DNA of 64,000 nucleotides from Betaproteobacteria bacterium. GTDB lineage: Bacteria > Pseudomonadota > Gammaproteobacteria > Burkholderiales > Usitatibacteraceae. The stretch is from NCBI GenBank assembly GCA_016720855.1, contig JADKJU010000001.1, positions 1,171,501-1,235,500 of the forward strand, written 5' to 3'. The notes under the pieces were generated by a model that saw only the letters and a program-made list of their open reading frames with translations, was not told the DNA's origin and did no database searches. Positions 42,026 to 51,598 of the stretch are shown here, piece by piece (positions within the stretch are counted from its first letter, which is position 1; the number at the start of each line of letters is the position of its first letter). Both the position numbers and the translations under genes were made by a program.

Positions 42026-42654
42026 TGCGCGCCCCCGAGCGCGCCGAGCTTGAGTTCCGTCACGCCGCGCAGCGGGCTTCTCGGGTCGCTCTTGTCGATG
42101 GCGAGCTTGTAGGCCGCGCGCGCCTCGTCCGTGCGGCCCTGCGCGAAGAGGATGTCGCCCTTGAGGTCCGCGGCCGGCGCGGCCCACGCCTCATCCTTGT
42201 TGCCGTCCAGCACCTGCAGCGCCTCGGCGTACTTCTTCTGGTCCAGCAGGACGGCGGCCAGGCGGATGCGCGCGACCGCGCGATGCTCGTCGCGGCCGTT
42301 GGCCATCGTCCATTCCAAACGCGATCTGGCTGCCGCGAGGTCGCCGGCCTCGAAGCTCGACTGCGCGGCGGCGAGTGCGGCCTCGGAGGCGAAGAAGGTT
42401 CCCGGGTACTTGTCGATCACGGCCTGGGCGATGTCGGCGGTCTTCTTCGTGTCGCCGCGCACCTTGCCGAGTTCGGCCACCAGCGCCGCGGCGTCCGCAT
42501 TCTGCACCGAGTTCCAGTACTGCCAGCCCTTCCATCCGCCGACCGCCAGCACGAAGGCGGCGACGGAGGCATACACGAACTTGGCGTTGTCCTCCCACCA
42601 GTGGTGCATCGCGGCAATTCGTTCCTGCTCTTCGAAATCGTAGGATCCAGCCAT
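42022..42654 (-). CDS. yfgM: YfgM-family TPR-like inner membrane protein
   Basis: A 210-residue protein. A cytoplasmic N-terminus with YDFEEQERIAAMHHWWEDN, a transmembrane helix (FVYASVAAFVLAVGGWKGW), and a periplasmic TPR-like domain (residues about 50-205). YfgM works with PpiD and SecYEG as a periplasmic chaperone module. Start ATG at 42654. It lies between hisS and bamB as in most proteobacteria. Confidence 0.92.
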   Translation of the reverse strand: MAGSYDFEEQERIAAMHHWWEDNAKFVYASVAAFVLAVGGWKGWQYWNSVQNADAAALVAELGKVRGDTKKTADIAQAVIDKYPGTFFASEAALAAAQSSFEAGDLAAARSRLEWTMANGRDEHRAVARIRLAAVLLDQKKYAEALQVLDGNKDEAWAAPAADLKGDILFAQGRTDEARAAYKLAIDKSDPRSPLRGVTELKLGALGGAQ

Positions 42655-42684
42655 GGGTGTCGTTCCGGAATGGGATTCAGGGGG

Positions 42685-43944
42685 CTACCAGGGGTTCGCG
42701 CGAAGGCGCGAAAGCGCCTCTTCGGGGGTGACGAGGCCTTGCACGCCCTCGCCCCGCAGCGGCTTGAGGGTCAGCTTGCCGGCCGCGACTTCGTCGTCGC
42801 CGAGGATTATAGCGAAGCGCGCGCCGCTCGCGTCGGCCTTCTTCATCTGCGACTTGAAGCTGCCGCCCGCGCCCAGCACGCAGGAATGCCCGGCGTCGCG
42901 CAGGCGTTCGCCCAGGCGCCAGGCCTCGCGGGAGGCGGCCTCGCCCGCGTGGACCACGAACACGTCGGGCTCCTGCGCGGCGCTTCCGCCAAAGGCCTGC
43001 ATCGTGAGGATGGTGCGCTCCATCCCCAGGCCGAAGCCGCAGGCCGGCGTGGGCTTGCCACCCAGCATCTCGAACAGGCCGTCATAACGCCCGCCTCCGG
43101 CGATGGTGGACTGGGCCCCGATGCGGTCGGAGATCCACTCGAACACGGTGCGGTTGTAGTAGTCCATCCCGCGCACCAGGCGCGGGTTCACGGTGAACGC
43201 GACGCCCGCCTGCGTGAGCAGGCGCCTGGTCTCCTCGAAGTGGCGCAAGGCGCCCTCGCCCAGGTGGTCGACGAGCTTCGGGGCCGACTCGATCATCGGC
43301 TGCATGGCCGGGTTCTTCGAGTCGAGGAGGCGAAGCGGATTCGTGTGCAGGCGGCGCTTCGCGTCCTCGTCGAGCAGTTCCGCATGCGCCTGGAAGTGCC
43401 CGATGAGCTTGTCGCGGTGCGCGAGACGATCGTCCGCGTCGCCGATGGAATTCAGCTGCAGCGCGATGGGGCCCACGCCCAGCGCCTTCCACAGGCGGGC
43501 GAGCATCGCGATCTGCTCGGCGTCCACGTCGGGTCCCTCGAAGCCGAGGGCTTCCACGTCGTACTGATGGAACTGCCGCTGGCGGCCCTTCTGCGGTCGC
43601 TCGTAACGGAACATCGGGCCCGCGGTCCACACGCGCATCGGCCCGTTGTAGAGGAAGTTGTGCTCGATCGCGGCGCGCACGATGCCGGCGGTGGCCTCGG
43701 GGCGCAGCGTGAGGCTCTCGTCGTTGCGATCGTCGAAGGTGTACATCTCCTTCTCGACGATGTCCGTCACCTCGCCGATGCCGCGCACGAAGAGCGCCGT
43801 GGGCTCGACGATGGGCGTGCGGATGTTGCGATACCCGTACTGGCGGAAGACCTCGCGGCAGGCGTCCTCGAGCCTCTCCCACAGGGCGGAGGCATCGGGC
43901 AGGAGGTCTTCCATGCCCCGGATGGCCTGGATTTTCTGGCTCAT
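42685..43944 (-). CDS. hisS: Histidyl-tRNA synthetase
   Basis: A 419-residue class II synthetase. Start ATG at 43944, overlapping the ispG stop by four bases; the longer open frame upstream is read-through in ispG. Motifs: QAIRGMEDLLPDASALWERLE, the class II motif 2 region RYERPQKGRQRQFHQYDVEALG, HisA LVRGMDYYNRTVFEW, and GGGRYDGLFEMLGG then PACGFGLGMER (motif 3). The anticodon-binding domain is at the C-terminus. Complete. Confidence 0.95.
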   Translation of the reverse strand: MSQKIQAIRGMEDLLPDASALWERLEDACREVFRQYGYRNIRTPIVEPTALFVRGIGEVTDIVEKEMYTFDDRNDESLTLRPEATAGIVRAAIEHNFLYNGPMRVWTAGPMFRYERPQKGRQRQFHQYDVEALGFEGPDVDAEQIAMLARLWKALGVGPIALQLNSIGDADDRLAHRDKLIGHFQAHAELLDEDAKRRLHTNPLRLLDSKNPAMQPMIESAPKLVDHLGEGALRHFEETRRLLTQAGVAFTVNPRLVRGMDYYNRTVFEWISDRIGAQSTIAGGGRYDGLFEMLGGKPTPACGFGLGMERTILTMQAFGGSAAQEPDVFVVHAGEAASREAWRLGERLRDAGHSCVLGAGGSFKSQMKKADASGARFAIILGDDEVAAGKLTLKPLRGEGVQGLVTPEEALSRLRANPW

Positions 43945-45218
43945 GGCTCGGCCGGCGCGATGGCGATGGTCTTCTTGCGCTGCCTGCCGTGCTTCGCGGC
44001 ACCGGGCGCGTAGCGCGTGCGCACGTAGTCCTCGACGATCGCCTGGAATTCCTGCGCGATGGCCTCGCCCTTGAGCGTCACGGTCTTCTCCCCGTCCACG
44101 AACACCGGGGCCACGGGCCTTTCCCCCGAGCCCGGCAGCGAGATGCCGATGTCGGCGAGCTTCGATTCGCCCGGTCCATTGACGACGCAGCCCATGACGG
44201 CCACGTGCAGGTCCTCCACGCCGGGGTACTGCAATTTCCACACCGGCATCTGGGCGCGCAGGTAGGACTGGATCTTCTCGGCGAGTTCCTGGAAGAAGGT
44301 GCTCGTGGTGCGCCCGCAGCCCGGGCAGGCCGAGACCTGCGGGGTGAAGGCACGAAGCCCCATGGCCTGCAGGATCTCCTGCGCGACGATCACCTCGCGG
44401 GTGCGGTCCCCGCCGGGCTCGGGCGTGAGGGAGACGCGGATCGTGTCGCCGATGCCTTCCTGGAGCAGCACGCCCATGGCGGCGGTCGAGGCGACGATGC
44501 CCTTGGAGCCCATGCCCGCCTCGGTGAGTCCCAGGTGCAACGGGTAGTCGCAGCGCGCGGCGAGGCTGCGATAGACCATGATGAGATCCTGCACGGCGGA
44601 AACCTTGCACGAAAGGATGATGCGATCGCCCGGCAGCCCGATCGCCTCGGCCTGCGCCGCGCTCTCCAGCGCGGAGACGATGAGCGCCTCGCGCATCACC
44701 GCGTCGGCCTGCAACGGCCGCGCCAACTTCGCGTTGGCGTCCATCAGGCGCGCGAGCAGCTCCGGATCGAGCGAGCCCCAGTTGACGCCGATGCGCACCG
44801 GCTTCGAATGCTCGATGGCCTTCTCGATCAGGACCGCGAACTGGTCGTCGCGCTTCGAGCCGTGGCCGACGTTGCCGGGATTGATGCGGTACTTGTCGAG
44901 CACGACCGCGCATTCCGGCACCTGCGCGAGGAGCTTGTGGCCGTTGAAGTGGAAGTCGCCGATGAGCGGCACCTGGACGCCCATCGCCTCCAGCCGGCTG
45001 CGGATCGCGGGGACCTGCCGCGCGGCCTCGAGTGTGTTCACGGTGATGCGCACCGCTTCGCTGCCGGCGCGCGCGAGGGCGGCCACCTGGCCGGCGGTCG
45101 ACTTCGCATCCTCGGTGTCGGTGTTGGTCATCGACTGCACGAGGATGGGGGCGCCGCCGCCGACGAGTCTTCCGGCGATGCTGACCTGGCGCGAGGAGCG
45201 GCGCGGCACGGGGCTCAT
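43941..45218 (-). CDS. ispG: 4-hydroxy-3-methylbut-2-en-1-yl diphosphate synthase
   Basis: A 425-residue Fe-S enzyme of the MEP isoprenoid pathway. The N-terminal TIM-barrel (PILVQSMTNTDTEDAKSTAGQVAAL, RINPGNVG, GVNWGSLD) and the C-terminal reductase-like part carry the cluster ligands CPGCGRTTS and later VMGCVVNGPGE. It converts MEcPP to HMBPP. It lies between rodZ and hisS, the standard order. Confidence 0.95.
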   Translation of the reverse strand: MSPVPRRSSRQVSIAGRLVGGGAPILVQSMTNTDTEDAKSTAGQVAALARAGSEAVRITVNTLEAARQVPAIRSRLEAMGVQVPLIGDFHFNGHKLLAQVPECAVVLDKYRINPGNVGHGSKRDDQFAVLIEKAIEHSKPVRIGVNWGSLDPELLARLMDANAKLARPLQADAVMREALIVSALESAAQAEAIGLPGDRIILSCKVSAVQDLIMVYRSLAARCDYPLHLGLTEAGMGSKGIVASTAAMGVLLQEGIGDTIRVSLTPEPGGDRTREVIVAQEILQAMGLRAFTPQVSACPGCGRTTSTFFQELAEKIQSYLRAQMPVWKLQYPGVEDLHVAVMGCVVNGPGESKLADIGISLPGSGERPVAPVFVDGEKTVTLKGEAIAQEFQAIVEDYVRTRYAPGAAKHGRQRKKTIAIAPAEP

Positions 45219-45234
45219 GCGAATGTGGCCTTCG

Positions 45235-46158
45235 TTACTGCAGCGTGAAACGCGCGACGGCGACGCGGGTGTGCGGCGCGAGATCGAAATCGCGGCCGTT
45301 GTAGCTCAGGCGCACATCGGGCGCGTTGCCGATGATCACGTTGAACGGCGGCTTGCCCACCACCTCGGCGCTGGAACCACCCGGATGCGTGCGCGACAGC
45401 AGCATCTTGCCGCGGGCATCGGAGATCTCCACCCAGGCCGCGCCGCGAAAGGTGAAGCGAAGCGTGCCTTCACCGGGCAATGCGGCGCGCGGCGGCGCGG
45501 CGGATTGCGATTCGGGCGCGGAGGGCTGCGATTCGGGCGGGGCGGGCAGGGTCCCCGGCACTGGAACCGGCGCGGTATCCGCGGGCGATGCGGCAGCGCC
45601 GGGGGCCTGCTGCGCCTGGGCGGCAGCCTCGTTCGCGGCCGGCTCCGGGCGCGCAATCGCGGCGGGTACGCCCTGCGGCGCCTCGACGGCGGGCCCCGTC
45701 ACGACCCTCGCCGGTGCCGGTCCCTGCGGGCGGACGAAGAGCCACCAGTACATCGTCGCGAAGCCCAACACGATCACGGCGGCGGCAATGCCCGCGGCCT
45801 TCACGTATGGGTTGGCGAGCCGTGCTCCCAGCGGGTCGAAGCGGATGTTCTGGGTGGGGACCACGATGCCGGGCGACCTCTCGCGCGGGGCATCCTCGAC
45901 GAGCAGGCCGACAAGCGGCTCGGGGTCGAGCCCGAGCGCGCGTGCGTAGTTGCGCGTGAAGCCGCGCAGGAAAGTGCCGCGCGGCAGGCGTGCGTAGTCG
46001 GCGGCCTCCAGCGCCTCGACCTGCGAGACGCTCATGTGCAGTCGCTGCGCGATGTCGGTCCGTGCAAGGCTCTGCCGTTCGCGCTCGGCAGCGAGGATCG
46101 CCCCCGGAGAACGCTGCGCCGCGCCGGGCGCCGGGCTGTCGGATGCCTGATCCATCAC
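45235..46158 (-). CDS. rodZ: Cell-shape protein RodZ-like
   Basis: A 307-residue protein. An Xre-type HTH is at about residues 18-85 (LAAERERQSLARTDIAQRLHMSVSQVEALE, LPRGTFLRGFTRNYARALGLDP), then a transmembrane helix (AGIAAAVIVLGFATMYWWLFV), a Pro/Ala-rich linker, and a DUF4115 beta domain (RFTFRGAAWVEISDARGKML). RodZ links MreB to the envelope. It overlaps pilW by four bases; ATG at 46158 (a second ATG follows). Confidence 0.9.
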   Translation of the reverse strand: MMDQASDSPAPGAAQRSPGAILAAERERQSLARTDIAQRLHMSVSQVEALEAADYARLPRGTFLRGFTRNYARALGLDPEPLVGLLVEDAPRERSPGIVVPTQNIRFDPLGARLANPYVKAAGIAAAVIVLGFATMYWWLFVRPQGPAPARVVTGPAVEAPQGVPAAIARPEPAANEAAAQAQQAPGAAASPADTAPVPVPGTLPAPPESQPSAPESQSAAPPRAALPGEGTLRFTFRGAAWVEISDARGKMLLSRTHPGGSSAEVVGKPPFNVIIGNAPDVRLSYNGRDFDLAPHTRVAVARFTLQ

Positions 46159-46924
46159 GACCGCGCGGCGCCCTTCTCCAGGTCGCGCGTCTGCGGTGCA
46201 TCCGGGAAGCGGCGCCGCAGCTGCTGCATCATGCTGTCGGCAGCTTCCTTCTCGTTCTGAGCGCGTGCCAGCTTCACGCCGAGCACCAGCGCCGAGAGTG
46301 TCGGTTCGCCCAGGCGCATGTAGCGCACGAGGTAGTTCTCGGACTCCTTGTAGCTGCCCTTCTCGTAGAGGATCTCGGCCAGGTTGTAGAGCGCTCCCGC
46401 GAGGTCCGGCTTGAAGACGACGGCGCGGCGCAGGTAGCCCTCGGCCTCGACGTTGCGGCCCGCGATGCGCGAGCAGACTCCCGCATTGAGGAGCACCTTC
46501 TCCGGCGTCGTGTACATCGAGTCGGTCAGCACGCGGTTGAAGTACTCCATGCCGCGGGCGTTGTCACCGCGCAGGCACAGGAACAGGCCGTAGTTGTTCA
46601 GGACGTCCGGGTCGCGCGGCGCCATGGAAAGCGCCTTCTCGAAGGCCTGGCGCGCCTGCGTGTCCTCGCGCAGCTCCATGTAGATCAGCGCCTGCACGTT
46701 GAAGGCCTGGTAGTAGTTCGAGTCCTCCTTCAGGGCGAGACGCGTCTCGTCCAGGGCCACGACGAAGTTGCCCCGCTGGTAGTACTGCGAGGCGAGCGAG
46801 GTGTGGATCTCCGCGCGGCGGCGCGCATCGACCACGGCGGGATCCGAGACCAGGCGCGTCTCGACGGTCGTCTGCGCCACGCACCCCGCGAGCAGCGCGG
46901 CGGCGAGGATCGGCAAGAGTCTCT

Positions 46925-46928
<4 letters not shown>
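46155..46928 (-). CDS. pilW: Type IV pilus biogenesis/stability lipoprotein PilW (PilF)
   Basis: A 257-residue lipoprotein, lipobox LAGC with Cys16, followed by about six TPR units (AEIHTSLASQYYQRGNFVVALDE, YNLAEILYEKGSYKESENY). PilW/PilF helps outer-membrane secretin assembly for type IV pili. It overlaps rlmN by four bases. Order rlmN-pilW-rodZ-ispG is conserved in beta- and gammaproteobacteria. Confidence 0.93.
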
Positions 46929-48103
<1,175 letters not shown>

Positions 48104-48124
48104 GGGCAGGCGCGGGCGGCCTCG

Positions 48125-48550
48125 TCAGCGCGGGAAGACCTGGCTTGCGGGGAAGAAGTAGGCGATCTCGACCGCGGCGGTTTCCGGCGCGTCCGAGCCG
48201 TGCACGGCGTTGGCGTCGATCGAGTCGGCGAAGTCGGCGCGGATGGTGCCTCTTTCGGCCTTCTTCGGGTCGGTGGCGCCCATCAGGTCGCGGTTCTTCT
48301 GGATCGCTTCCTCGCCCTCGAGCACCTGGATCACCACCGGGCCGGAGATCATGAATTCCACCAGGTCCTTGAAGAACGGGCGTGCCCGGTGGACGGCATA
48401 GAAGCCTTCGGCCTCCAGGCGGGACAGATGAGCCATTCTCGATGCGATGACCTTGAGGCCGTTGGTCTCGAAACGGGAGTAGATCTTGCCGATGATGTTC
48501 TTGGCCACGGCATCGGGCTTGATGATCGAAAGGGTGCGCTGAACTGCCAT
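48125..48550 (-). CDS. ndk: Nucleoside diphosphate kinase
   Basis: A 141-residue protein. Catalytic His117 is in NAVHGSD, and the family blocks QRTLSIIKPDAVAKN and FFKDLVEFMISGPVVIQVLEGE are present. It keeps NTP pools balanced by phosphate transfer through phospho-His. It starts the ndk-rlmN-pilW-rodZ run, with 21 bases to rlmN. Confidence 0.96.
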   Translation of the reverse strand: MAVQRTLSIIKPDAVAKNIIGKIYSRFETNGLKVIASRMAHLSRLEAEGFYAVHRARPFFKDLVEFMISGPVVIQVLEGEEAIQKNRDLMGATDPKKAERGTIRADFADSIDANAVHGSDAPETAAVEIAYFFPASQVFPR

Positions 48551-48567
48551 GAAAATCTCCGCTAACT

Positions 48568-48592
48568 GAATGAAAAGTTTAGCTTTTCATTC
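48568..48592 (-). promoter_or_regulatory. Hairpin in ndk upstream region
   Basis: GAATGAAAAG and CTTTTCATTC, a 10-base perfect stem with a 5-base loop, 18 bases before the ndk ATG. It is AT-rich against the high-GC background. Possible leader structure or operator. Confidence 0.45.
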
Positions 48593-48641
48593 TATCACAG
48601 CCCTCCCCTTCCGGGCTAGGCCCGACCCCATGGGACAGGGA

Positions 48642-48670
48642 TTGGGGAGTTCTCCGGAACCGTCCCCCAA
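48642..48670. repeat. Short GGGGA..CTCCGGA..TCCCC palindrome
   Basis: Imperfect palindrome TTGGGGAGTTCTCCGGAA then CCGTCCCCCAA, just after the tilS stop (48676, minus strand). A related one lies at 56509-56541. Confidence 0.55.
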
Positions 48671-48675
48671 GGGGG

Positions 48676-50004
48676 TCAGGGATACCAGAGGGGGGAAAGG
48701 CCGGCGTTGCGGGCGCGATAGTCGGCGGCGACGCCGATGCCGGGCACCCAGACAAGGTGCTCGCCGTCGAAAAGGAGCGGCAGGCGCCGCCGCCGCCAGA
48801 CGGGGATGTCGTGCTCCTGGAGCAGGTTCTTGAGCGTCCGGGTAGAACCGCCCGCATGCAAGCGGATGCGCTCGCCACCCGCGCGAGGGGCAAAACGCCA
48901 GCGGCCAGCGGCCACGCGCCCGAGGTCGATGCCCTCGCCCGCCACTTCAGCGAACCGCACCTCGCCCCGGCCCTCCCCCAGGGGAAGCACCGGCTCGCCG
49001 GCCCAGGCCACCTCCCAGGCGGTCGATTCGCGCGGCACGGCCTCGATGATGATCTTTCCATGGTGGCGCACCAGCGCGCGGTCGCCGTGCCGCAGCAGGA
49101 CTTGCGCATCCACCCGCGCCGAAACGAGCTGGACCGCCATGTCGGACAACCTCGCCTCTCCCGGCATCGCAAGGCCGTGGGTCGCGAGGAAGTGGCGCAA
49201 GACGTTGGCGCGGCGCACGGGATCCAGCGCCTCGAGCCCCGCGGCCGTCAACCCCTCCCCGTCCGCGATCCGGGCCGCGTCGTCGCGAGCCAGGCTCTCG
49301 ACAAGCTCCGCAGCGCCGGCCGCATGGCGCGCAAGCCGGGCGAGCGACTCGCGGTACTGCGGAAAGCGCCGCTCGAGGACGGGCATGACCTCATGGCGAA
49401 GAAAATTGCGATCGAACGCGGTGAGCTCGTTCGACTCATCTTCGACCCAGTCGAGTCCCGCCGCGCGTGCGTACGCCAGCAGCGCCTCGCGCGTCTCCTC
49501 CAGGAGCGGCCGCAGCCACACCACGCTCCCGGCGGCCCGCGCCTGCGCCATCGCCGACAGCCCCTTCACGCCGGTGCCGCGCAGCGCCTGCAGCAGGACC
49601 GTCTCGGCCTGGTCGTCGCGGTGGTGGGCGAGCGCCAGGAAGTCGGCGCCCGCCCGCGCGAACGCCGCATGCCGCGCCGCTCGCGCCGCCGCCTCGAGCC
49701 CCGAGCGGTGCGCCCGGTCCACCGTCACGCGCGCAATCGCGAGCGGGACCCCGCGGGACGCCGCGAATGCCGCGCAGTCCTGCGTCCAGGCGTCCGCGTT
49801 CCGCGACAGCCCGTGATGGACGTGCAGCGCCGAGAGCGAGAACCCGGCCTCTTCCCGCACGCGCTCGAGGATGTCCAGGAGCACGGTGGAATCGAGACCG
49901 CCGGAGTAGGCGACGCAAACCGACTGCCCGCGCCGGACGCGCGCCGCGATGCGCCGGCCCACGCGGGCCGCGAGTGCTTCGGGGGAATCCGGGCGCGGGA
50001 CCAT
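48676..50004 (-). CDS. tilS: tRNA(Ile)-lysidine synthase
   Basis: A 442-residue protein. The PP-loop motif SGGLDSTVLLDIL lies near residue 35. Further family motifs are LHVHHGLSRNAD, LALAHHRDDQAETVLLQALRGTGVKGL, RPLLEETREALLAYARAAGLDWVEDESN and NFLRHEVMPVLERRFPQ. The C-terminal substrate domains follow. It converts C34 of tRNA-Ile(CAU) to lysidine so that AUA is read as Ile. It lies 21 bases after accA, as is common in proteobacteria. Confidence 0.94.
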   Translation of the reverse strand: MVPRPDSPEALAARVGRRIAARVRRGQSVCVAYSGGLDSTVLLDILERVREEAGFSLSALHVHHGLSRNADAWTQDCAAFAASRGVPLAIARVTVDRAHRSGLEAAARAARHAAFARAGADFLALAHHRDDQAETVLLQALRGTGVKGLSAMAQARAAGSVVWLRPLLEETREALLAYARAAGLDWVEDESNELTAFDRNFLRHEVMPVLERRFPQYRESLARLARHAAGAAELVESLARDDAARIADGEGLTAAGLEALDPVRRANVLRHFLATHGLAMPGEARLSDMAVQLVSARVDAQVLLRHGDRALVRHHGKIIIEAVPRESTAWEVAWAGEPVLPLGEGRGEVRFAEVAGEGIDLGRVAAGRWRFAPRAGGERIRLHAGGSTRTLKNLLQEHDIPVWRRRRLPLLFDGEHLVWVPGIGVAADYRARNAGLSPLWYP

Positions 50005-50025
50005 CGGGGAAGAGCGCTTCGCGCG

Positions 50026-50991
50026 CTACTCCGCGAGCTCCTTGAACTTGCCGTAATTCACGAGCCGGTCCTGGCGCCGCTCGAGGAGCTGGGTGATCGG
50101 CATGTCCTGGAGTTGGCGCAGGTGGTCCGCGATGGCCTTCTTGAGCGACTTGGCCGCCTCCGCGGGATCGCGCTGCGCGCCTCCCAGCGGTTCGTTCACG
50201 ATCTTGTCGATGAGCCCGAGCGACTTCAGGCGCGGGGAGGTGATCCCCAGGCACTCCGCCGCCTCGGCCGCGTTGTCGGGGGACTTCCACAGGATGGCCG
50301 CGCAGCCCTCGGGCGAGATTACCGAGTACGTCGAGTACTGCAGCATGAGCGTCGCATCCCCCACCGCGATCGCGAGTGCCCCGCCGGAGCCGCCCTCGCC
50401 GATGATCGACACGACCACCGGCACGCGCAACCCGGCCATCTCGTAAAGATTGCGGCCGATGGCCTCCGACTGCCCGCGCTCCTCCGCTCCGATGCCAGGA
50501 TAGGCGCCCGGCGTATCGACGAAGGTGAGCAGCGGGATCGTGAACTTTTCAGCGAGCTTCATGAGGCGCAGCGCCTTCCGGTAACCCTCCGGACGCGGCA
50601 TGCCGAAATTGCGCAGGATCTTCTCGTTGGTATCGCGGCCCTTCTGGTGGCCGAGCACCATCACGCTCTGGCCGTTGAAGCGCGCCAGGCCGCCCACGAT
50701 GGCCGGATCGTCGGCGAACGAGCGGTCGCCGTGCATCTCCTCGAAGTCCGTGCACATCGCAGCGATGTAGTCGAGCGTGTACGGCCGCTGCGGATGGCGC
50801 GCGACCTTCGAGATCTGCCAGGAGTTGAGCTTGCCGTAGATTTCCTTCGTGAGGTCGCGGCTCTTCTTCGACAGCCGCTCGATCTCCTGCGAGATGTCCA
50901 CGGCGCTGTCGTCCTGCACGAAGCGCAGCTCCTCGATCTTTTGCTCGAGTTCGGCGATCGGCTGCTCGAAATCCAGGAAGGTGGTTTTCAC
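50026..50991 (-). CDS. accA: Acetyl-CoA carboxylase carboxyltransferase subunit alpha
   Basis: A 321-residue protein. The start is taken as the GTG at 50991 (VKTTFLDFEQPIAELEQKIEEL), matching the family N-terminus; the longer open frame upstream runs through fold-back repeats and is not coding. Motifs FAEKFTIPLL-like (KFTIPLLTFVDTPGAYPGIGAEERGQ), SIIGEGGSGGALAI and EGCAAILWK are intact. With AccD it forms the carboxyltransferase of fatty acid synthesis. Confidence 0.95.
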   Translation of the reverse strand: MKTTFLDFEQPIAELEQKIEELRFVQDDSAVDISQEIERLSKKSRDLTKEIYGKLNSWQISKVARHPQRPYTLDYIAAMCTDFEEMHGDRSFADDPAIVGGLARFNGQSVMVLGHQKGRDTNEKILRNFGMPRPEGYRKALRLMKLAEKFTIPLLTFVDTPGAYPGIGAEERGQSEAIGRNLYEMAGLRVPVVVSIIGEGGSGGALAIAVGDATLMLQYSTYSVISPEGCAAILWKSPDNAAEAAECLGITSPRLKSLGLIDKIVNEPLGGAQRDPAEAAKSLKKAIADHLRQLQDMPITQLLERRQDRLVNYGKFKELAE

Positions 50992-51083
50992 GGGGTGGCT
51001 TGCGATGCGAAGTGGCGGAAATGATAACAGGGTGCGTGGCGCAGGGATGGCGGGGAAGGAAGGGATGCGAGGAATTAGGGGAT

Positions 51084-51276
51084 GCGAGGAAGGCGGCGGT
51101 GACGTTTCCATTTTCAGGGCGCGCAGGAGGGGCCCCGGGATGGGTCCCGGCGATTCGGGCTTGCCAGAACAAGGCTGCACCCGAATCGCCACCCATCCGA
51201 CAGGCGGGGACGCTGCGCTTTCCCGCCCCGTGGCCGCGCGCCATGAAAATGGAAACGTCACCGCCGCCTTCCTCGC
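51084..51276. repeat. Nested fold-back element A
   Basis: Outer arms of 33 bases pair perfectly (51084-51116 with 51244-51276; left arm begins GCGAGGAAGGCGGCGG). An inner hairpin pairs GATGGGT (51139-51145) with ACCCATC (51191-51197) and GGCGATTCGGG (51149-51159) with CCCGAATCGCC (51180-51190). Confidence 0.9.
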
Positions 51277-51392
51277 CCTGACTCCGTGGACACGGCATCG
51301 CGAACCATGGGGCACAGTCCCCCTTGCATGCGGCGCCGAATGCAATCGATGACCGACCCGGATGGTCCGCTGCCAATCGCGAGCCACCAACC

Positions 51393-51590
51393 CGGGGAAG
51401 CTAAGGGGAAGTTCCATTCGAATCCTTGGCATGCGACCGTCGCGGGCGAGGCAGCGAAGCGCCCTCGTCTATAGATGGGTGGAAATTCGAGGCCTGGCGT
51501 GTGTTGCCTGGCCTCGAATTTCCGGGCACCCATCCGACGGTCACGATTGCATGCCCAGGATTCGAATGGAACTTCCCCTTAGCTTCCCCG
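51393..51590. repeat. Nested fold-back element B
   Basis: Outer arms of 42 bases with one mismatch (51393-51434 with 51549-51590; left arm begins CGGGGAAGCTAAGGGG). Inner pairing: GATGGGT (51474-51480) with ACCCATC (51528-51534), and GGAAATTCGAGGCC (51481-51494) with GGCCTCGAATTTCC (51510-51523). Shares the GATGGGT...ACCCATCCGAC core with element A. Confidence 0.9.
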
Positions 51591-51598
51591 ATCCTCAG

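Larger units (their letters stand above)
50992..51598. other. 607-base intergenic region with two fold-back elements
   Basis: No gene is supported. Almost all of it is two nested inverted repeats (51084-51276 and 51393-51590) with about 115 bases between them. Open frames seen here are by-products of the repeats. The accA promoter must lie in or beside them. Confidence 0.8.

Noticed and set aside
43945..44913. N-terminal extension of HisS
   Set aside because: The frame stays open inside ispG, but the composition is Arg/Gly/Ala shadow; the ATG overlapping the ispG stop matches family starts.
50992..51432. N-terminal extension of AccA
   Set aside because: The frame is open, but it runs through fold-back element A. 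AccA homologs begin at the KTTFLDFEQP segment.
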